64,000 nt of DNA from Paenibacillus sp. VTT E-133291 (GCF_002264395.1 NZ_NFVA01000004.1:1-64000); one strand, 5' to 3'. Shown: positions 22,156-31,670, numbered from the stretch's first letter. Numbers and translations are program-made. Notes: a model not told the origin generated them from the letters alone.

Positions 22156-23076
22156 ATGAAAGGGCATACATTTTGGAGCGATTTGAAAAACTACAGGGTT
22201 CTATTGCTGATGCTGGCTCCGGCGGTTGCTTTTTTTCTTTTGTTTGCCTATGTCCCGATGGCAGGCATTATTATTGCCTTTAAGCATTATGATTACGCGG
22301 GCGGTATTTTTGGAAGTGCCTGGAACGGGCTCGATAACTTCCGCTTTTTCTTTGAATCAGGGGATGCCTGGCGGGTTACACGAAATACAGCATTGTACAA
22401 TATTGCATTTATCGTAGTGAATAACTCTTTGCAGATTTTTGCCGCGATCATGTTGTTTGAGGTTGGGGGCAAATGGTTCCGCAAAATTACGCAATCGGCG
22501 CTCTTTCTGCCTTATTTTATTTCATGGGTCGTTGTCGGCGCGATTGCCTATAACCTGCTCAATTATGATATTGGTACTGTGAACGCACTCCTTAGAGGAC
22601 TCGGGCTAGAACCTATTGATATTTACAATACGCCTGCCTACTGGCCGTATATCCTGGTTCTCGTGTCCGCCTGGAAAGGCCTTGGATACGGAACAGTAAT
22701 GTACTTGGCCGCGATTACGGGCATAGATACTGAACAGTATGAGGCGGCTGAAATCGATGGCGCCAATATTTTTCAGCGGATCCGGAAAGTAACGATTCCA
22801 AATTTGTATCCGACGATTATTATTCTGGTGCTATTGGCGGTCGGGAATATTTTCCGCGGTGATTTCGGGATGTTCTATAACATGATCGGCAACAACGGTT
22901 TGTTGTTCTCTTCGACAGATGTGATTGATACATTTGTGTTCAGGTCGCTGATTACTTCGAATGATATCGGCATGTCGGCTGCAGCTGGCGTTTTCCAGTC
23001 CGTTCTTGGCTTCGCAACGATCATGACTGTGAACTATGCTGTTCGTAAATACGATAAAGACCGCGCTTTATTCTAA
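22156..23076 (+). CDS. Carbohydrate ABC transporter permease (LplB/UgpA-type)
   Basis: 306 residues, six membrane helices, with the cytoplasmic EAA loop YEAAEIDGANIFQRIRKVTIP that docks the ATPase. The MLAPAVAFFLLFAYVPMAGI start followed by IAFKHYDY is typical of the LplB/YteP branch found in Paenibacillus. First gene of the importer operon; a TATAAT at 22120-22125 with no good -35 fits an activator-dependent promoter. No ATPase gene is present, as usual for this branch, which uses a shared MsmX-type ATPase encoded elsewhere. Confidence 0.93.
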   Translation: MKGHTFWSDLKNYRVLLLMLAPAVAFFLLFAYVPMAGIIIAFKHYDYAGGIFGSAWNGLDNFRFFFESGDAWRVTRNTALYNIAFIVVNNSLQIFAAIMLFEVGGKWFRKITQSALFLPYFISWVVVGAIAYNLLNYDIGTVNALLRGLGLEPIDIYNTPAYWPYILVLVSAWKGLGYGTVMYLAAITGIDTEQYEAAEIDGANIFQRIRKVTIPNLYPTIIILVLLAVGNIFRGDFGMFYNMIGNNGLLFSSTDVIDTFVFRSLITSNDIGMSAAAGVFQSVLGFATIMTVNYAVRKYDKDRALF

Positions 23077-23115
23077 CCGCATCAGAGGTACAGTTTTCAT
23101 AATGGAGGTAACGAT

Positions 23116-23997
23116 ATGAAGCAGCTCGATCGTAAAATATTCTCGGGTATTGGTTATGTATCCCTAATCGTTCTCGCAATTTTATGTATATTCCCGTTTG
23201 TACTTGTCGTCTCTTCATCACTGACGGAAGAGTCGAAAATATTAACAGAGGGCTATCAATTTATACCTACGGCCTTCTCAACAGAAGCCTACAGCATTTT
23301 GTTTAAGTATCCCGACCAGATGATTCAAGCCTATATGGTGACCATAGGCGTTACTATAATAGGCACATTGCTTGGCTTGTTTCTGACTTCGATGACGGCT
23401 TATGCGCTATCCAGAAAAGATTTTAAATGGCGCAATAAATTTTCGTTCTTCTTTTTCTTTACAACTTTATTTAATGGTGGTCTGGTTCCATGGTATCTGC
23501 TTATGGTCAATTACCTCCATATCAAAGATACACTGATGGCTTTAGTGATTCCGATGATGCTCAACGTCTTTTACATCATTGTTATGAAGTCGTTTATGGG
23601 CAGCATTCCGGAAGCAATAGTAGAATCGGCTAAAATTGACGGTGCAGGCGATTTTAAGATTTACGCCCGTTTAATCCTGCCTCTCTCTAAGCCGGCTCTA
23701 GCTACTATTGGTTTGTTTCTGGCTCTTGCCTATTGGAACGACTGGTACAATGCCCTTCTATTTATTTCCGATGAGAAGCTGATGCCGCTTCAATATTATT
23801 TGTACAAAATGCTTGGTAATATGGACGGCATGCGAAAAGCCATGATGGGTGCAGGAGCAGTTGTAACCACATCGATTCCAAGCGAGAGCTTGAAGATGGC
23901 AATGACGGTTGTAGCTACAGGTCCGATTCTGCTCGCTTATCCATTCGTTCAGAGATATTTCGTTCAAGGCTTGACGATTGGCGCTGTGAAAGGATGA
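23116..23997 (+). CDS. Carbohydrate ABC transporter permease (LplC/YtcP-type)
   Basis: 293 residues, six membrane helices, EAA loop PEAIVESAKIDGAGDFKIYA, conserved C-terminus YPFVQRYFVQGLTIGAVKG. The FSFFFFFTTLFNGGLVPWYL segment is typical of the LplC/YtcP type. Forms the heteromeric channel with the permease encoded just upstream (39-base gap, AATGGAGGT RBS). Confidence 0.94.
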   Translation: MKQLDRKIFSGIGYVSLIVLAILCIFPFVLVVSSSLTEESKILTEGYQFIPTAFSTEAYSILFKYPDQMIQAYMVTIGVTIIGTLLGLFLTSMTAYALSRKDFKWRNKFSFFFFFTTLFNGGLVPWYLLMVNYLHIKDTLMALVIPMMLNVFYIIVMKSFMGSIPEAIVESAKIDGAGDFKIYARLILPLSKPALATIGLFLALAYWNDWYNALLFISDEKLMPLQYYLYKMLGNMDGMRKAMMGAGAVVTTSIPSESLKMAMTVVATGPILLAYPFVQRYFVQGLTIGAVKG

Positions 23998-24050
23998 ACC
24001 CGGGGGAATCCGGTTTATCAATATAATGAATACAAGGGGGAAGGCTTGAA

Positions 24051-25646
24051 ATGCTGAGAAAAAATAGATTCATTATGCTCGCACTCGTTTTAACCTTCGT
24101 AATGATCTTGAGCGCATGTGGTGGTGGCAACAACAAAGCCAATACACCGGCTAAGGCTACCAATAATGCCGCTGAGGTAACAAGTGAGCCTACCGAAACA
24201 GCGAGTGCAACGAATGCAGCCGAAACTTCAGATACCATAGACACCTCTAAAGAAGTAAAGCTGAAAATGATCTTCGTTGGGCCTAAACCGATAGACTATG
24301 ATAGTGTTTTTGCTGAAATTAACAAGAAACTGAAAGAAAAAATTAATGCGACCCTTGAGGGAGAGTTCTTGGACTGGTCTGACTGGGCTCAAAAATATCC
24401 ACTGAAGCTGGCGGCAAATGAAGATTTTGACCTCATCTATTCGGCAAACTGGGCTGGTTATAATGACCAGGCGCTGAAAGGCGGATTTCTAGAATTAACC
24501 GACGAGCTGCTTACCAAATATATGCCGCAAACTAAGGAAGCTATGTCAGATGTGAGCTGGGATCAGGCAAAAGTAAACGGTAAGCTGTATATGGTTCCGC
24601 AAAACAGAGGAGAGTCTGTTGAAAAGCTGATTCTATATCGTGAAGATTTGCGCAAGAAATACAATCTTCCTGAAATCAACAGCCCGGAAGCATATGCTAC
24701 CTATTTGAAGACGATAGCTGAGAAGGAAAAAGGAATTACACCTTTCACTCCGGAAACAGGAGACTGGAAGTATCATAACTTGGACCGTGTATTACTGAAG
24801 CAGCAAAACGAATGGAATATGTTTGACCTGGATCTTCCGTTTGCCTTCAAATTGACCGATGAAACAGGCAAAGTCTTTAACGTCTATGAAACGCAAGAGT
24901 TCAAGGATCTACTCGTGTATTACAAAGATCTCGCTGATAACAATGCCTGGTCGAAAAACGTTCTGAACAGCAAAAATGATCATCAGGCGGATTTTAAAGC
25001 AGGCAAAACGGCCTCGATTACGCATAATAACGGAACACTTGGAGCACTCATGGCCTTGATGCGCCAAGAAAATTCTCCTTATGAAGTGGCGTTGGCTGAT
25101 ATCAACCAAGGGAAGAAAAAATCAGTGGCGATTTCTACACAAAACGGTACGTCGATTCATGCGACTTCCAAAAATGTAGAACGTTCCTTGATGCTGATTG
25201 ATCTGATGCAGAATGATAAAGAACTGCACGACCTGATAATGTACGGAATTAGTGGCGTGCACTATGAACCGGTTGGCGACACCAAATATAAAGCACTCGA
25301 CAAAAATCCAAACTTTACTGGATTCTCTAATTGGAACTTCAACTCACCACTCAACCTTGATAATGAAGCATTCCCTCAAGAAGCTAACGATCTGGCTAAG
25401 GGATGGGAAGCTAACGTCTACCACTATGCCCTTGAAACCTTTGTATTCGACAATAGCAAAGTGAAGACGGAAATTGCCAATGTGGGCAATGTAATGCTCC
25501 GCTATGCCATTCCGCTCGAGTATGGCGTAATTAAAGATATCGACAAAGGCCTTGCAGATTTGAACAAACAGCTGAAATCAGCTGGCATTGATAAAATCCA
25601 GGCTGAGCTGCAAGCGCAAATCGATGCTTTCTTAGCGAACAAGTAA
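24051..25646 (+). CDS. Extracellular solute-binding lipoprotein of the ABC importer
   Basis: 531 residues. Lipoprotein signal with lipobox LSACGGG (lipidated Cys23), a Thr/Ala/Asn-rich tether of ~40 residues, then a type-1 extracellular solute-binding fold as in YtcQ/LipO-type proteins. It captures the sugar outside the membrane and passes it to the two permeases. Large size suggests an oligosaccharide ligand; the exact sugar cannot be stated. The galactanase 7 kb away makes galacto-oligosaccharides possible but unsupported. Last gene of the operon. Confidence 0.92.
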   Translation: MLRKNRFIMLALVLTFVMILSACGGGNNKANTPAKATNNAAEVTSEPTETASATNAAETSDTIDTSKEVKLKMIFVGPKPIDYDSVFAEINKKLKEKINATLEGEFLDWSDWAQKYPLKLAANEDFDLIYSANWAGYNDQALKGGFLELTDELLTKYMPQTKEAMSDVSWDQAKVNGKLYMVPQNRGESVEKLILYREDLRKKYNLPEINSPEAYATYLKTIAEKEKGITPFTPETGDWKYHNLDRVLLKQQNEWNMFDLDLPFAFKLTDETGKVFNVYETQEFKDLLVYYKDLADNNAWSKNVLNSKNDHQADFKAGKTASITHNNGTLGALMALMRQENSPYEVALADINQGKKKSVAISTQNGTSIHATSKNVERSLMLIDLMQNDKELHDLIMYGISGVHYEPVGDTKYKALDKNPNFTGFSNWNFNSPLNLDNEAFPQEANDLAKGWEANVYHYALETFVFDNSKVKTEIANVGNVMLRYAIPLEYGVIKDIDKGLADLNKQLKSAGIDKIQAELQAQIDAFLANK

Positions 25647-25658
25647 TATACAGGATAA

Positions 25659-25697
25659 GGGAGGCCCAACAGTCATGAAATGACTGTTGGGCCTCCC
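25659..25697 (+). terminator. Terminator of the sugar ABC operon
   Basis: A 17-bp perfect stem (25659-25675 with 25681-25697; GGGAGGCCC ... GGGCCTCCC) with a five-base loop. The following bases (TGTTGTGG) are only modestly T-rich. The rest of 25698-25881 has no gene; it carries an 18-bp dyad CATGTT-N6-AACATG (25846-25863) just before the spore gene. Confidence 0.7.
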
Positions 25698-25881
25698 TGT
25701 TGTGGGGATCGTCCGAATAGGAGGTCGCTATCGGACACAGGATTTATCTTTAAATTTACATCAAATTATCAAATTAACGGAAGTTTAGCACCCTCTTGGA
25801 AATAATCGGAGCAAATCAACAGGGGTGGAGGTTCCGATTTCCGGGCATGTTACTTAAAACATGTTTAGGAGGGGATAAGGG

Positions 25882-26166
25882 ATGTCCAGAAGAAACAGGA
25901 AATATGCAGTGCCGGGAGTTAATCGCGGAATGCAAACATTTAAAGCCGAGGTGATGCGGCGCGAGGGTTATGATGTAGATCCGGAGCGGCCTGATGATGT
26001 GAAATATGAAGTCGCAAAAGAACTTGGTATTCCATTGGAACACGGTGAGAATGGACATTTGAGTACGGAATCAGTGGGTCAGATTGGCGGAAAAATTGGT
26101 GGATCGATGGTCCGCGAGATGATTCGGCTCGCACAGCAGCAATTGGTGGATCAGGAGAGGGAGTAG
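25882..26166 (+). CDS. Alpha/beta-type small acid-soluble spore protein
   Basis: 94 residues. The C-terminal two thirds (KELGIPLEHGENGHLSTESV, then GQIGGKIGGSMVREMI and LAQQQL) carry the conserved alpha/beta SASP helix-loop-helix pattern. These proteins coat spore DNA, force it into an A-like form and protect it from UV and chemicals. The N-terminus is longer and more basic than the classic 60-70 residue SASPs. AGGAGGGG and AAGGG precede the ATG. Expected to be made in the forespore under sigma-G; I could not find a convincing sigma-G promoter. Confidence 0.88.
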   Translation: MSRRNRKYAVPGVNRGMQTFKAEVMRREGYDVDPERPDDVKYEVAKELGIPLEHGENGHLSTESVGQIGGKIGGSMVREMIRLAQQQLVDQERE

Positions 26167-26358
26167 CATTTTTTCTAAATCATAAAGTTGCAGAAAATGT
26201 AGGAGGCGGCTTTAGTCCTGAATTACCTGGGACTGAGACCGTTTTCTTTGCGTTTTCCCAAAACAACCTAATTAATGGTAGAATTTTACCGATGTTCCAC
26301 AGTATAGTGAAGAAGGTTATAACACCATTCAATTCTGTATTGGGAGAGGAATCGTCGG

Positions 26359-26835
26359 ATGAATCAGAGGTATCGTAAACGCAACACAGCTGCTTTCACA
26401 GGGGTATCGTATTTTGCATTGGCTGCAGGTCTTTTTCTATTCTGTTTGGGGGTGTACAACGACGATTGGGAATTGAACGTTAAAGGGTATTATTTGCTTT
26501 GCATGGTGTTAATTACGATTAGCTGTATCGTTGTGCAAAAGGTTGTTAGAGACAATTCAGAGGATAAGGAAATTAAGCTAGAAAATCCGAAACACAGGAT
26601 GAGAAATACAGGGGCTTTCACAATTATGGCTTTTGCAGGCTTGGTTATTGGGTATGTAATGTTCTTTATTGGTCTGTACAATGCTCCATTTCAATTGAAT
26701 GTAAAGGGGTATTATATAGCTGTTATTCTGTTGATTTCATATAGCGCCGTTGGCGTTCAGAAAGTGACGAGAGATAACGCGGAGGATAAAGAGATTCTCG
26801 CCGAGCAAGATGCCAGGAGGGACATTCAAGGGTAA
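26359..26835 (+). CDS. yiaA: YiaA/YiaB-type two-helix-repeat membrane protein
   Basis: 158 residues made of two tandem copies of a YiaAB two-helix unit. The repeated pattern is N(T)xAF..., LGVYNDDWELNVKGYYLL / IGLYNAPFQLNVKGYYIA, then VQKVVRDNSEDKE / VQKVTRDNAEDKE. Four membrane helices in all. Function of the family is unknown. The gene is 27 bases upstream of the DUF1349 gene and probably co-transcribed with it. Confidence 0.87.
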   Translation: MNQRYRKRNTAAFTGVSYFALAAGLFLFCLGVYNDDWELNVKGYYLLCMVLITISCIVVQKVVRDNSEDKEIKLENPKHRMRNTGAFTIMAFAGLVIGYVMFFIGLYNAPFQLNVKGYYIAVILLISYSAVGVQKVTRDNAEDKEILAEQDARRDIQG

Positions 26836-26862
26836 AGAGGGACCTAGATAAGGAGCAGTGAA

Positions 26863-27450
26863 ATGAACTTTATAAAAGAAAATCTCTTTTGGCAACATCC
26901 AACCAGCACTTCTTCTATTACAGATAACAAGATTGAAATTGTGACTGAGCCTAATACTGATTTTTGGCAACGCACCTATTATGGGTTTAGAAATGATAAT
27001 GCACCTGCACTACTGATGAAGACTGATGAGAAATATTTTTCTTTTATAGTGAAGACTGATTTTGATAGTGCTCATAGATTTGATCAGTGTGGAGTAATTG
27101 TCTATCAGGACAGTGACAATTGGTTCAAGGCATCGATTGAATATGAGAATGAAGAATATCAAAGATTGGGTAGTGTGGTTACGAATCACGGATATTCGGA
27201 TTGGGCTACAACAGATATCGATGCAACTATAAAAACAATGTATTACAGATTAAGTCGGCGTGAGAGTGACTTCTGTGTTGAAAATTCTCTTGATGGGATT
27301 ACATTTAAGCAGATGCGTATTTTTCATTTGTTTGAAGGGAGCAAGTATATCAATTTTGGTTTATATGCTTGTAGCCCAGAAGATTCATCATTTAAAGCAA
27401 CATTTACAGAAATAGAAATCACAGAATGCCAGTGGTTGGAACATAAATAA
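26863..27450 (+). CDS. DUF1349 concanavalin-like protein
   Basis: 195 residues with no signal peptide or membrane helix. Recognisable DUF1349 elements: TEPNTDFWQRTYYGF near the start, the QCGVIVYQDSDNWFKASIEY strand pair, and NFGLYACSPEDSSFKATFTE at the end. Members have a jelly-roll fold like carbohydrate-binding or glycosidase domains, but their role is unknown. Follows the YiaA-like gene with RBS AAGGAG, and ends at a strong terminator. Confidence 0.85.
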   Translation: MNFIKENLFWQHPTSTSSITDNKIEIVTEPNTDFWQRTYYGFRNDNAPALLMKTDEKYFSFIVKTDFDSAHRFDQCGVIVYQDSDNWFKASIEYENEEYQRLGSVVTNHGYSDWATTDIDATIKTMYYRLSRRESDFCVENSLDGITFKQMRIFHLFEGSKYINFGLYACSPEDSSFKATFTEIEITECQWLEHK

Positions 27451-27473
27451 AGTTATGGAACTAAGATTAAGCT

Positions 27474-27507
27474 AAAGGAGCCTCGTGAGTAATGACGAGG
27501 CTCCTTT
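27474..27507. terminator. Bidirectional terminator
   Basis: AAAGGAGCCTCGT (27474-27486) pairs perfectly with ACGAGGCTCCTTT (27495-27507), followed by TTATTTTAAA; lies between the convergent DUF1349 and TetR genes. Confidence 0.85.
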
Positions 27508-27548
27508 TTATTTTAAAATCTTTGTATGTTAACAAAGTTTTGAATGAA

Positions 27549-28151
27549 CTAACCGGGCTCGCGTAGGCACTCATTTTTTAAATAAGCAGCAAAGCTCTTG
27601 ATATTCATCCGTATGTGCCGATTATTACCTTCGAGCTTGCTCATCATGATACCACCCTCCATGATGGAAAGGGAGAAGGTAGCTAGTGCCTCAATATCGA
27701 GGTCTGCTTTGAATTCACCACTTTGTACACCCTCAGAAATGATTTTCTTTTTGGATTCTAGTGTGCCTATTAGGGCTTGCTGGGCTTTTTCACGTAAGCC
27801 TGGATGACTGTCGTCGCTTTCAATAGCCGTGTTGAGGAGCGGGCACCCCCCAATAAAAGGTGGCGCTTCAACTACTTTCTCGTATACATGTAAATATGCT
27901 AACAGCTTGCCAGAGGCCGTTTCTTGCTGACTAATGGCATTAGCTAGTTGGGCCCCCACAATACTACCCGCATAGCTAAAGGCTTCATATGCAATCTCAT
28001 CTTTACTGGAAAAATGGCGATAAATGCCACCTTTCTTAATGCCTGTCAAATCTGTTATATCAGATAACGAGGAGCCCGAATATCCCTTCTGGTTAAACAG
28101 TTCAGCGGCTTTAGCTATGATGTATTTGCGAGTCTTCTCCCCCTTTTCCAT
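27549..28151 (-). CDS. TetR/AcrR-family repressor
   Basis: 200 residues from ATG 28151 (GGAGG six bases upstream; the ATG two codons earlier abuts it). N-terminal helix-turn-helix KAAELFNQKGYSGSSLSDIT followed by GIKKGGIYRHFSSKDEI; the C-terminal part with PPFIGGCPLLNTAIESDD resembles the YxaF/LmrA/QacR-like TetR_C branch. Divergent from an MFS exporter; the 136-base gap contains a 38-bp perfect inverted repeat over the exporter promoter, so it almost certainly represses the exporter until a ligand binds. Confidence 0.94.
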   Translation of the reverse strand: MEKGEKTRKYIIAKAAELFNQKGYSGSSLSDITDLTGIKKGGIYRHFSSKDEIAYEAFSYAGSIVGAQLANAISQQETASGKLLAYLHVYEKVVEAPPFIGGCPLLNTAIESDDSHPGLREKAQQALIGTLESKKKIISEGVQSGEFKADLDIEALATFSLSIMEGGIMMSKLEGNNRHIRMNIKSFAAYLKNECLREPG

Positions 28152-28216
28152 TATCATCCTCCGTCCTTAATTGTATATGTACACGTAGTATATCAAATGA
28201 AATTATTCTGTTGCAA

Positions 28217-28269
28217 AAAAAAGCATTTATGCTAATATAAAAGATACCGAACGGTATCTTTTATATTAG
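28217..28269. promoter_or_regulatory. 38-bp perfect inverted-repeat operator over the MFS promoter
   Basis: Arms of 18 bp (28232-28249 and 28252-28269) around AA; the core GATACCGAACGGTATC is a typical TetR-type operator, extended outward by TAATATAAAA and its complement. TTGCAA (28211-28216), 16-bp spacer and TAATAT (28233-28238) form a plausible MFS promoter whose -10 lies inside the left arm, so binding would block transcription. Confidence 0.82.
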
Positions 28270-28287
28270 ACAAGGGTGGAAACCATA

Positions 28288-29538
28288 ATGGAAACGACAT
28301 GGTTTAAGGAATCCAGGTATGCATGGATTGGATTAGGATCTCTCTGGGTTATTGGATTTATTGGTGCATTGACCCGCTTCAGCTTGTCTTTCTTTCAGGT
28401 GCAGATATCGACGGATTTACAGATTAGCAGGGGATTTATCTCAATGGCATGGTCCACCAATTTATTCATCGTAGCCGTATGTGCACCTTTGGGGGGCTGG
28501 CTCGTGGATCGGTATGGCACAAAGAAGATACTAATGTTAAGTGCAATTTTGAGTACTTTGGGTACTGGTATTGTCGTGTTAGGTCACCATCCTATTGTCT
28601 TTTTTATTGGATACGGTGTTATCTCTGGTTTGGCAGGTATTGGGGCGACGACGAATTATATATTGATGTTTGAATGGTTTAGGCATCATCGGGCTAAAGC
28701 AATGGCTTTGCTGGCGAGTGCTTCTTCCGTAGGATTAGCGATTGTTACTCCTATTTTCGTAACCATAGACTGGCTGACTTGGAAGAACGCTTTTATGGCT
28801 TCTTTTATCTTAGGTGTTTGTGTGACGCTTCCCGTAATTTGGTTAGGAATTAAGAGTTCACAACCGAAAAATACGGAGAGGTCTCCTTCGGATCGTTCAA
28901 TAGAAGTCGATGGTCAAGATACATTATCTAGCGTAATTGCACCGTCTAAAAGATTTATCTCTTTTCCTATCTTTGTCGTGGTCGCGATTGCGCTGTTCAC
29001 CTGCGGTATCAATATGGGATCCGTCGAGATGAATTTGGTAGCCATACATCAGTTGGCAGATGTATCACCAAGCATGATCGCCTTATCTATGAGCATACTT
29101 GGAATTATGGAAATCACGGGGGCTCTTATTTGCGGCTATTTTCTGGACCGATACAATAAATTAATGATGATGTCTCTATTGTATGGCATACGTATTGTAG
29201 GTTTTGCTTTCCTTTTTATGCATTTAGGAAGTTCACCAATTCTTTTTGCTATAGCGTTCGGAATTACCTACTTAAGCGCATTACCAGGTGGAATGCTTGT
29301 TATTAATGAGATTGCAAAGGGTAAAGGAAAACAAACTGGTGTTCTACTTCTCATGCACCAGTGCGGCGGTATAGTAGGTGCATTAATTGGAGGCCTGTCC
29401 TTCGATTATTTTGGGGATTATCAGAACTTGATTGTTGTTGATGTTATAATCTGTATCCTCGTAACGATAGGGTACTTCGGATTATTCACGACACATAGAA
29501 GGAAGATTCGGATTGATAATAAGAAGGTGCATGCATAA
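28288..29538 (+). CDS. Major facilitator superfamily transporter
   Basis: 416 residues from ATG 28288 (GGGTGG eight bases upstream; GTG 28276 lacks an RBS). Twelve membrane helices in two six-helix halves, with the MFS loop 2-3 motif GGWLVDRYGTKKILM and its equivalent GYFLDRYNKLMMM. Resembles the oxalate/formate-antiporter-like and YcxA/YhjX group more than classical drug exporters. Control by the divergent TetR repressor suggests export of a toxic or signalling molecule. Substrate unknown. Confidence 0.9.
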   Translation: METTWFKESRYAWIGLGSLWVIGFIGALTRFSLSFFQVQISTDLQISRGFISMAWSTNLFIVAVCAPLGGWLVDRYGTKKILMLSAILSTLGTGIVVLGHHPIVFFIGYGVISGLAGIGATTNYILMFEWFRHHRAKAMALLASASSVGLAIVTPIFVTIDWLTWKNAFMASFILGVCVTLPVIWLGIKSSQPKNTERSPSDRSIEVDGQDTLSSVIAPSKRFISFPIFVVVAIALFTCGINMGSVEMNLVAIHQLADVSPSMIALSMSILGIMEITGALICGYFLDRYNKLMMMSLLYGIRIVGFAFLFMHLGSSPILFAIAFGITYLSALPGGMLVINEIAKGKGKQTGVLLLMHQCGGIVGALIGGLSFDYFGDYQNLIVVDVIICILVTIGYFGLFTTHRRKIRIDNKKVHA

Positions 29539-29599
29539 TTGGCCACCTGATCCTTCATATTATTAAGGGTACTCATCTAAGAACAAAGGAGAATACACT

Positions 29600-30217
29600 T
29601 TGCAGCAGCAACTACAGCCAGGAAGCATGACAATAGGGGGGCAGCAGCTAGACCACGGCGCCCATGAAATGTTCGATGTGCACGAGGTATTGTCCTGCCA
29701 GATCAATGTACTGGACCAGTTTATGATGTTCAGAACTTTTGTACAGGATCAAGAGCTTTTGTCTATTTTGGATCGGCAGTACAATTTCATGCTGGATCAG
29801 TACAACTTGACCTGCCAATGCTTTAAGACAGGGCAAAAGCCAAGCCAGGAAACGGCTACCTATCTTATCCCGAATATGACACAGCCGGTTTACGGCCTCC
29901 AACCGGCCCAGCCGAAGAAGCCTAACCAATCACTGGAAGAGGTGAAAGATGCGGGCGTCAGCGGGTATATGCTGGGTCTAATCAAATCCCATGCCTCACT
30001 GCTGGCCATGTCTTCACCCGAAGTGACGAACCCAGCGCTGCGCCGGGTGCTGGCTTCACAGGTGCAGCATTTTATTGAAATGGGATATGAGTTGTTCCTT
30101 TATCAGAACAAACATGCCTACTATCAGGTTCCGCAGCTTCAGGTTTCAGTAATACAGCAGATGCTGGATGCCTATGTTCCCGCTGCCGGTTCCCCTCAGA
30201 TGCCCGTAAATAACTAG
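29600..30217 (+). CDS. cotF: CotF-family spore coat protein
   Basis: 205 residues starting at TTG 29600 behind AAAGGAG. Gln-rich N-terminus, then a ferritin-like four-helix Coat F domain: DVHEVLSCQINVLDQFMMF and ILDRQYNFMLDQYNLTCQCF in the first half, GYMLGLIKSHASLLAMSSPE and HFIEMGYELFLYQNKHAYY in the second. Expected in the spore coat, produced late in the mother cell. Monocistronic, closed by a strong hairpin. Confidence 0.88.
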   Translation: MQQQLQPGSMTIGGQQLDHGAHEMFDVHEVLSCQINVLDQFMMFRTFVQDQELLSILDRQYNFMLDQYNLTCQCFKTGQKPSQETATYLIPNMTQPVYGLQPAQPKKPNQSLEEVKDAGVSGYMLGLIKSHASLLAMSSPEVTNPALRRVLASQVQHFIEMGYELFLYQNKHAYYQVPQLQVSVIQQMLDAYVPAAGSPQMPVNN

Positions 30218-30240
30218 GCACTGACCAATTCTAACCGTAG

Positions 30241-30286
30241 AAGACCCGACTCGTTTGTTGTTGAACAGGAAGTCGGGTCTTCTTTT
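30241..30286 (+). terminator. Terminator after the coat protein gene
   Basis: AAGACCCGACT (30241-30251) pairs perfectly with AGTCGGGTCTT (30271-30281), followed by CTTTTG. Confidence 0.82.
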
Positions 30287-30359
30287 GTCTGCCTAAGCCT
30301 ATACCAGAATAAAATAGCTCCCGAAAACGCATAGTAACACCAGACGGGGGGATATACAT

Positions 30360-31670
30360 ATGGGTACTCCAACTGGCAAGCTACCTTGGTGGCAGCTTAC
30401 TCTGTTTGGTGTAGGCTGCACAATTGGCACGGGATTTTTTCTTGGTTCCAGCATCGCTATCCGTAAAAGCGGATTATTGGTGTTGGTTATTTTTGTGTTA
30501 GCGGCTGTGGCAACTCTGTTCGTCTATGAGGCGCTGGCCCAAATGACTATGCAGGATCCTCAAAAGGGTTCTTTCCGTAGTTATGCTAAGGCGGCTTTTG
30601 GACGTTGGGCCGGATTTGGCATGGGCTGGATCTATTGGTGTTCAGAAATTTTAATACTTGGCAGTACTATGACTGCTTTGGGACTGTTCTCGCGGGTATG
30701 GTTTGCGAGTTGGCCGCTTTGGGTTTTTACCGCAATTTATGCCGTGCTGGGTCTGCTGGTAATTATTCTAGGTAGCCAGGGGATTAACAAAGCGGAAAAT
30801 GTATTCGCCATGATCAAAATCGCCGCGGTACTGATGTTCATCGTGGTCGCCATGGTTGCCCTTTTGAGAGGGAGGGGGAATTGGGATACGGTTCACAGTT
30901 CGGCAGCATGGTTGAACAAAGGATGGATGGGCGCTTGGAAAGGGTTACTTTATGCGTTCTATGCTTTTGGGGGTATTGAGGTTATGGGCTTTATGGCGAT
31001 GGACTTACGCGACCCAAAAGAAGCTCCGAAAGCAGGCAGGTTTATGCTGCTGGGCGTGACCCTGCTGTATGTACTGTCGATAGGACTCGCCCTATTATTC
31101 GTGAGCCCTGAGAAAGTGAGACCTGATCAAAGCTCAATTATTGCTGCACTTGAAGCGATGGAACTACCTATTCTTGTATACGTGCTGAACGGGGTAATGA
31201 TCGTGGCCGGGTTCTCTATCCTAGTGGCTTCATTGTATGCGGTCTCGACTATGCTGGTGACCTTGGCCGAGGATAAAGATGCCCCTTCTTGGTTGGCGGT
31301 GACAAAAGGAAAAAGAAAGATGCCGCTCTACGCGCTTGGTATCAATATGCTGGGCCTTTGCGTAACAATTGTACTGAGCTTGTTTCTGCCAAAGCAAATT
31401 TTTGAGCATATCACTACAGCTGCCGGTCTAGTTATTTTGTACACATGGCTATTTATCCTTGCCTCTTTCCTTAAGCTATTGAAACCAAAGATGGGCGGTT
31501 GGATTAGATCCATGGTCGCTACGGTGCTGATCATTGCTGCCGTGGCAGGTACACTTTTTGAAAAAGGGGGCCGTCCCGGCTTCTGGTCCAGCCTTCTGAT
31601 CATCTGTGTCGTTGCTTTGATTACCTGGTTTAGGGAGCACCTCTTGAAAAAACGCGAACAAACCTCATAA
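30360..31670 (+). CDS. APC-superfamily amino acid permease
   Basis: 436 residues, about twelve membrane helices. The first helix has the broken-helix substrate motif (GVGCTIGTGFFLGSSIAI) of amino-acid-polyamine-organocation transporters, and the sixth has YAFYAFGGIEVMGFMAMDL. Start ATG 30360 behind GGGGGGAT. Takes up an amino acid or amine; specificity not visible. Tail-to-tail with a YqcI/YcgG gene, only four bases between stops and no terminator, next to LysE and DUF1989 genes, which suggests arginine or another guanidino/amine substrate (inference). Confidence 0.9.
   Translation: MGTPTGKLPWWQLTLFGVGCTIGTGFFLGSSIAIRKSGLLVLVIFVLAAVATLFVYEALAQMTMQDPQKGSFRSYAKAAFGRWAGFGMGWIYWCSEILILGSTMTALGLFSRVWFASWPLWVFTAIYAVLGLLVIILGSQGINKAENVFAMIKIAAVLMFIVVAMVALLRGRGNWDTVHSSAAWLNKGWMGAWKGLLYAFYAFGGIEVMGFMAMDLRDPKEAPKAGRFMLLGVTLLYVLSIGLALLFVSPEKVRPDQSSIIAALEAMELPILVYVLNGVMIVAGFSILVASLYAVSTMLVTLAEDKDAPSWLAVTKGKRKMPLYALGINMLGLCVTIVLSLFLPKQIFEHITTAAGLVILYTWLFILASFLKLLKPKMGGWIRSMVATVLIIAAVAGTLFEKGGRPGFWSSLLIICVVALITWFREHLLKKREQTS

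Noticed and set aside
22156..25646. Galacto-oligosaccharide importer partnered with the GH53 enzyme
   Set aside because: The importer is separated by several unrelated genes and has its own regulators; nothing in the binding protein shows the sugar.
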